Assembly (NCBI GenBank): GCA_045643185.1
Contig: JAZUKH010000117.1
Coordinates: forward strand, 1 to 8,208
Reading direction: 5' to 3'
Origin: RGIG464 sp045643185
GTDB lineage: Bacteria > Myxococcota_A > Bradymonadia > UBA4248
Length of the DNA: 8,208 nt
A program made the position numbers and the translations under genes. The notes under the pieces are model-generated. The model did no database searches and was not told the DNA's origin. It saw only the letters and a program-made list of their open reading frames with translations. Positions 7,031-8,208 of the stretch are shown in pieces (positions within the stretch are counted from its first letter, which is position 1; every line of letters begins with the position of its first letter).

Positions 7031-7059
7031 TTAGCCTGTTTTTCATTATCTGGTTAAAT
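7031..7059 (+). promoter_or_regulatory. Candidate promoter upstream of the kinase-fold gene at 7102
   Basis: In an 86-bp AT-rich gap, TTAAAT at 7054-7059 (4 of 6 to the -10 consensus) is preceded by an extended -10 TGG at 7051-7053. A weak -35, TTAGCC at 7031-7036, lies 17 bases upstream. Predicted start is near 7066, about 36 bases before the ATG. The base composition differs sharply from the flanking genes, which supports a regulatory region, but the hexamers are poor matches. Confidence 0.35.
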
Positions 7060-7090
7060 ATTCAAAAATATCAGCAGGTTTTGATTGAAA

Positions 7091-7098
7091 AGAGGTGA
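7091..7098 (+). promoter_or_regulatory. Strong Shine-Dalgarno for the gene at 7102
   Basis: AGAGGTGA at 7091-7098 is a near-perfect complement to the 16S rRNA 3' end; its GAGG core lies 6 bases before the ATG at 7102. It decides the start and contrasts with the weak or absent sites of the export genes. Confidence 0.8.
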
Positions 7099-7101
7099 TT
7101 C

Positions 7102-8019
7102 ATGCCAAAAAACGACGCAAAGGATGCTTACCTTCATTTCAAACGCGACGATATCGCGCTGTATGCAGATATTTTTGAACCGGAAATTCAGCTCTGGCTT
7201 CAAAGTGGCGCTCTTGAACCGCTTCCGCCGGCCCAGATATACCTGGCAGCCTGCGCCTCTGAAGCTCGAAATGTCGTCAAACAACTGCTGATCCCAAAAT
7301 ACCGGGCCATCTTCGTCGTCGGCAATGACGCCACGTTCGAGCGTTTCGTCAACGTCTATCGCGAACTCTCCCCCAATCCGACCAAATCCGTCTACCTCGG
7401 CTTCATCCCGGTCGGAAGATCGACGTTTGCCCACCACTTTGGTCTGACCATCTCAGCCTATCGTCTCGAAAAACTCTACACCATGGCGTTTTCGCCTGTC
7501 TCTATCTGCATTCCCGAGATCAGCTCTCGCCTTGCGTTAAAAATCAACGTCGGCCATCAACTTTCCTCGTGGGCCTATCTGCCACACGCTTTTCGCAAGC
7601 AACTCATGCACACGCCGCTATCTCAGGCCCTCCCCGGCATGTGTTCCGTGTCGTGCATCAACGAATCGCCCCAGGCATGCGTCATCACACGTGACGGCAT
7701 GATCACGCGCACGCTCTCAAAAGATCAGGTCATCTTTACCAAACGCGTCCTGACCCTGACGATCACGCCCTCGATCCGTGAATTACCGTCCTCGCAAGAA
7801 AGCCACGTGCGCTTTTACGAACTGGCCATTCAGTCTTTGGCACCGGTCCACCCCTTCCTGCCAGCCCTCAAACCAAGTTCCGAAACGTTCCTCTGTCAGC
7901 GCGTCCGCCTCGATTTTCCGCAACAGGCCGAACTCGTCACATGCACGTCCACGACATCCTGTCAGTCTGCGACCATCACGCTGTCAAATCGCGCCTTCAA
8001 CTGTCTGGCGCCACGCTGA
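7102..8019 (+). CDS. Divergent diacylglycerol-kinase-fold protein (lipid kinase-like), possibly catalytically inactive
   Basis: The product has 305 residues, no signal peptide and no clear membrane segment. I assign it by pattern to the DAGK/YegS/LCB5 fold. The segment AACASEARNVVKQLL...YRAIFVVGNDATFERFVN (49-84) lines up with the family's A-x-ELA...D-VVVAGGDGT-NEVVN. FIPVGRSTFAHHFGL (101-115) lines up with IIPLGTGNDFARALGI. The C-terminal ETFLCQRVRL (251-260) and the final LAP resemble the beta-sandwich end (ARRVRI ... VLVP). Total length fits the family (about 290-310). Key residues are eroded: GGDGT has become GNDAT (74-78), GTGND has become GRST with one residue deleted (105-108), and the later GxGFDA block is not recognisable near residues 149-155. 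If the fold is right, phosphotransfer to a lipid is doubtful and a binding or regulatory role is possible. Codon use resembles the neighbours. A strong Shine-Dalgarno supports the ATG. No convincing terminator follows. Confidence 0.6.
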   Translation: MPKNDAKDAYLHFKRDDIALYADIFEPEIQLWLQSGALEPLPPAQIYLAACASEARNVVKQLLIPKYRAIFVVGNDATFERFVNVYRELSPNPTKSVYLGFIPVGRSTFAHHFGLTISAYRLEKLYTMAFSPVSICIPEISSRLALKINVGHQLSSWAYLPHAFRKQLMHTPLSQALPGMCSVSCINESPQACVITRDGMITRTLSKDQVIFTKRVLTLTITPSIRELPSSQESHVRFYELAIQSLAPVHPFLPALKPSSETFLCQRVRLDFPQQAELVTCTSTTSCQSATITLSNRAFNCLAPR

Positions 8020-8165
8020 CGCGTTTTTCCCTTCGTTGCACGGCCAAACCACGGCATAACGCTTCTGATTTTGAGGGGGAAGTCGGCAGATTATCGTTTC
8101 AAATGCATAAAATGAAGAAAGACCGCATCAATCCGGTGTATGATGATTTGAACAGCTACTCATAC

Positions 8166-8170
8166 GGAGG
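8166..8170 (+). promoter_or_regulatory. Shine-Dalgarno for the right-edge gene
   Basis: GGAGG at 8166-8170 is four bases upstream of the ATG at 8175. The spacing is slightly short but the match is strong, and it favours 8175 over the in-frame ATGs at 8103 and 8112, which have no such site. Confidence 0.5.
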
Positions 8171-8174
8171 TTTG

Positions 8175-8208
8175 ATGCGATCATTTACCCATTTTACTTT
8201 AAACGAAC
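8175..8208 (+). CDS. 5' end of an unidentified gene running off the right edge
   Basis: The frame from ATG 8175 is open to the window end and encodes MRSFTHFTLNE. It is supported by GGAGG just upstream and by its position after a 155-bp gap. The same frame is also open upstream, with ATGs at 8103 and 8112; from 8112 it would add MKKDRINPVYDDLNSYSYGGL before M at 8175, and that peptide does not look like random translation. So the true start may be 8112. Too little is visible to assign a family. Confidence 0.5.
   Translation, partial: MRSFTHFTLNE

Noticed and set aside
8013..8028. Possible terminator ACGC-TGAC-GCGT followed by T's at the end of the 7102 gene
   Set aside because: The stem is only 4 bp and overlaps the stop codon; too weak to call.
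8099..8116. Loose echo of the 1645-1669 palindrome (TTCAAATGCAT...TGAA)
   Set aside because: Matches only partly and lacks a continuous inverted repeat; likely chance in AT-rich sequence.
1..8208. tRNA, rRNA, CRISPR array, insertion sequence or phage genes
   Set aside because: No cloverleaf, repeat-spacer pattern, transposase or phage motif was seen on either strand.

Overview
The window looks like an ordinary chromosomal stretch of a Gram-negative (diderm) bacterium with moderate GC content. Every supported gene is on the + strand. Signal-peptide proteins, an outer-membrane beta-barrel and an outer-membrane polysaccharide export (OPX) protein show the diderm envelope. The short OPX protein, its separate barrel partner and a small two-cysteine helical periplasmic protein recall Myxococcota-type exopolysaccharide loci, with Bradymonadia as one possibility. 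That placement rests on remembered family patterns, not on a search, and is only moderately likely.

Layout. Bases 1-1530 are the 3' part of bipA/typA, a ribosome-associated translational GTPase, closed by a clear intrinsic terminator (1542-1579). A 221-bp gap (1531-1751) holds that terminator, an extended -10 promoter, a perfect 10-bp inverted repeat at the predicted transcription start, and a second candidate promoter. Then follows a co-directional set: a secreted helical protein (1752-2303), an outer-membrane beta-barrel protein (2404-3648), a short OPX protein (3638-4255, overlapping the barrel gene), a Wzc-like bacterial tyrosine kinase/co-polymerase (4337-6457) and folK (6497-7015). After an AT-rich gap with a candidate promoter comes a 305-residue protein (7102-8019) that I read as a divergent diacylglycerol-kinase-fold protein with decayed nucleotide-binding motifs. 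The right edge probably enters another gene (from 8175).

How the genes fit together. Barrel, OPX and tyrosine kinase form a complete terminal export module for a Wzx/Wzy-type polysaccharide: the kinase/co-polymerase in the inner membrane, OPX in the periplasm, and the barrel as the probable outer-membrane exit, since the OPX protein appears too short to carry its own membrane-spanning C-terminal helix. The small helical protein is the first gene of the set and may be an uncharacterised periplasmic accessory. No glycosyltransferase, flippase, polymerase or phosphatase lies in the window, so sugar assembly must be encoded elsewhere or the module serves a distant locus. folK, a folate-pathway enzyme, seems to ride on the export transcript. 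The most noteworthy points are the degenerate lipid-kinase-like protein, a possible three-strand switching RNA between the OPX and kinase genes, and the palindrome at the promoter of the export set.
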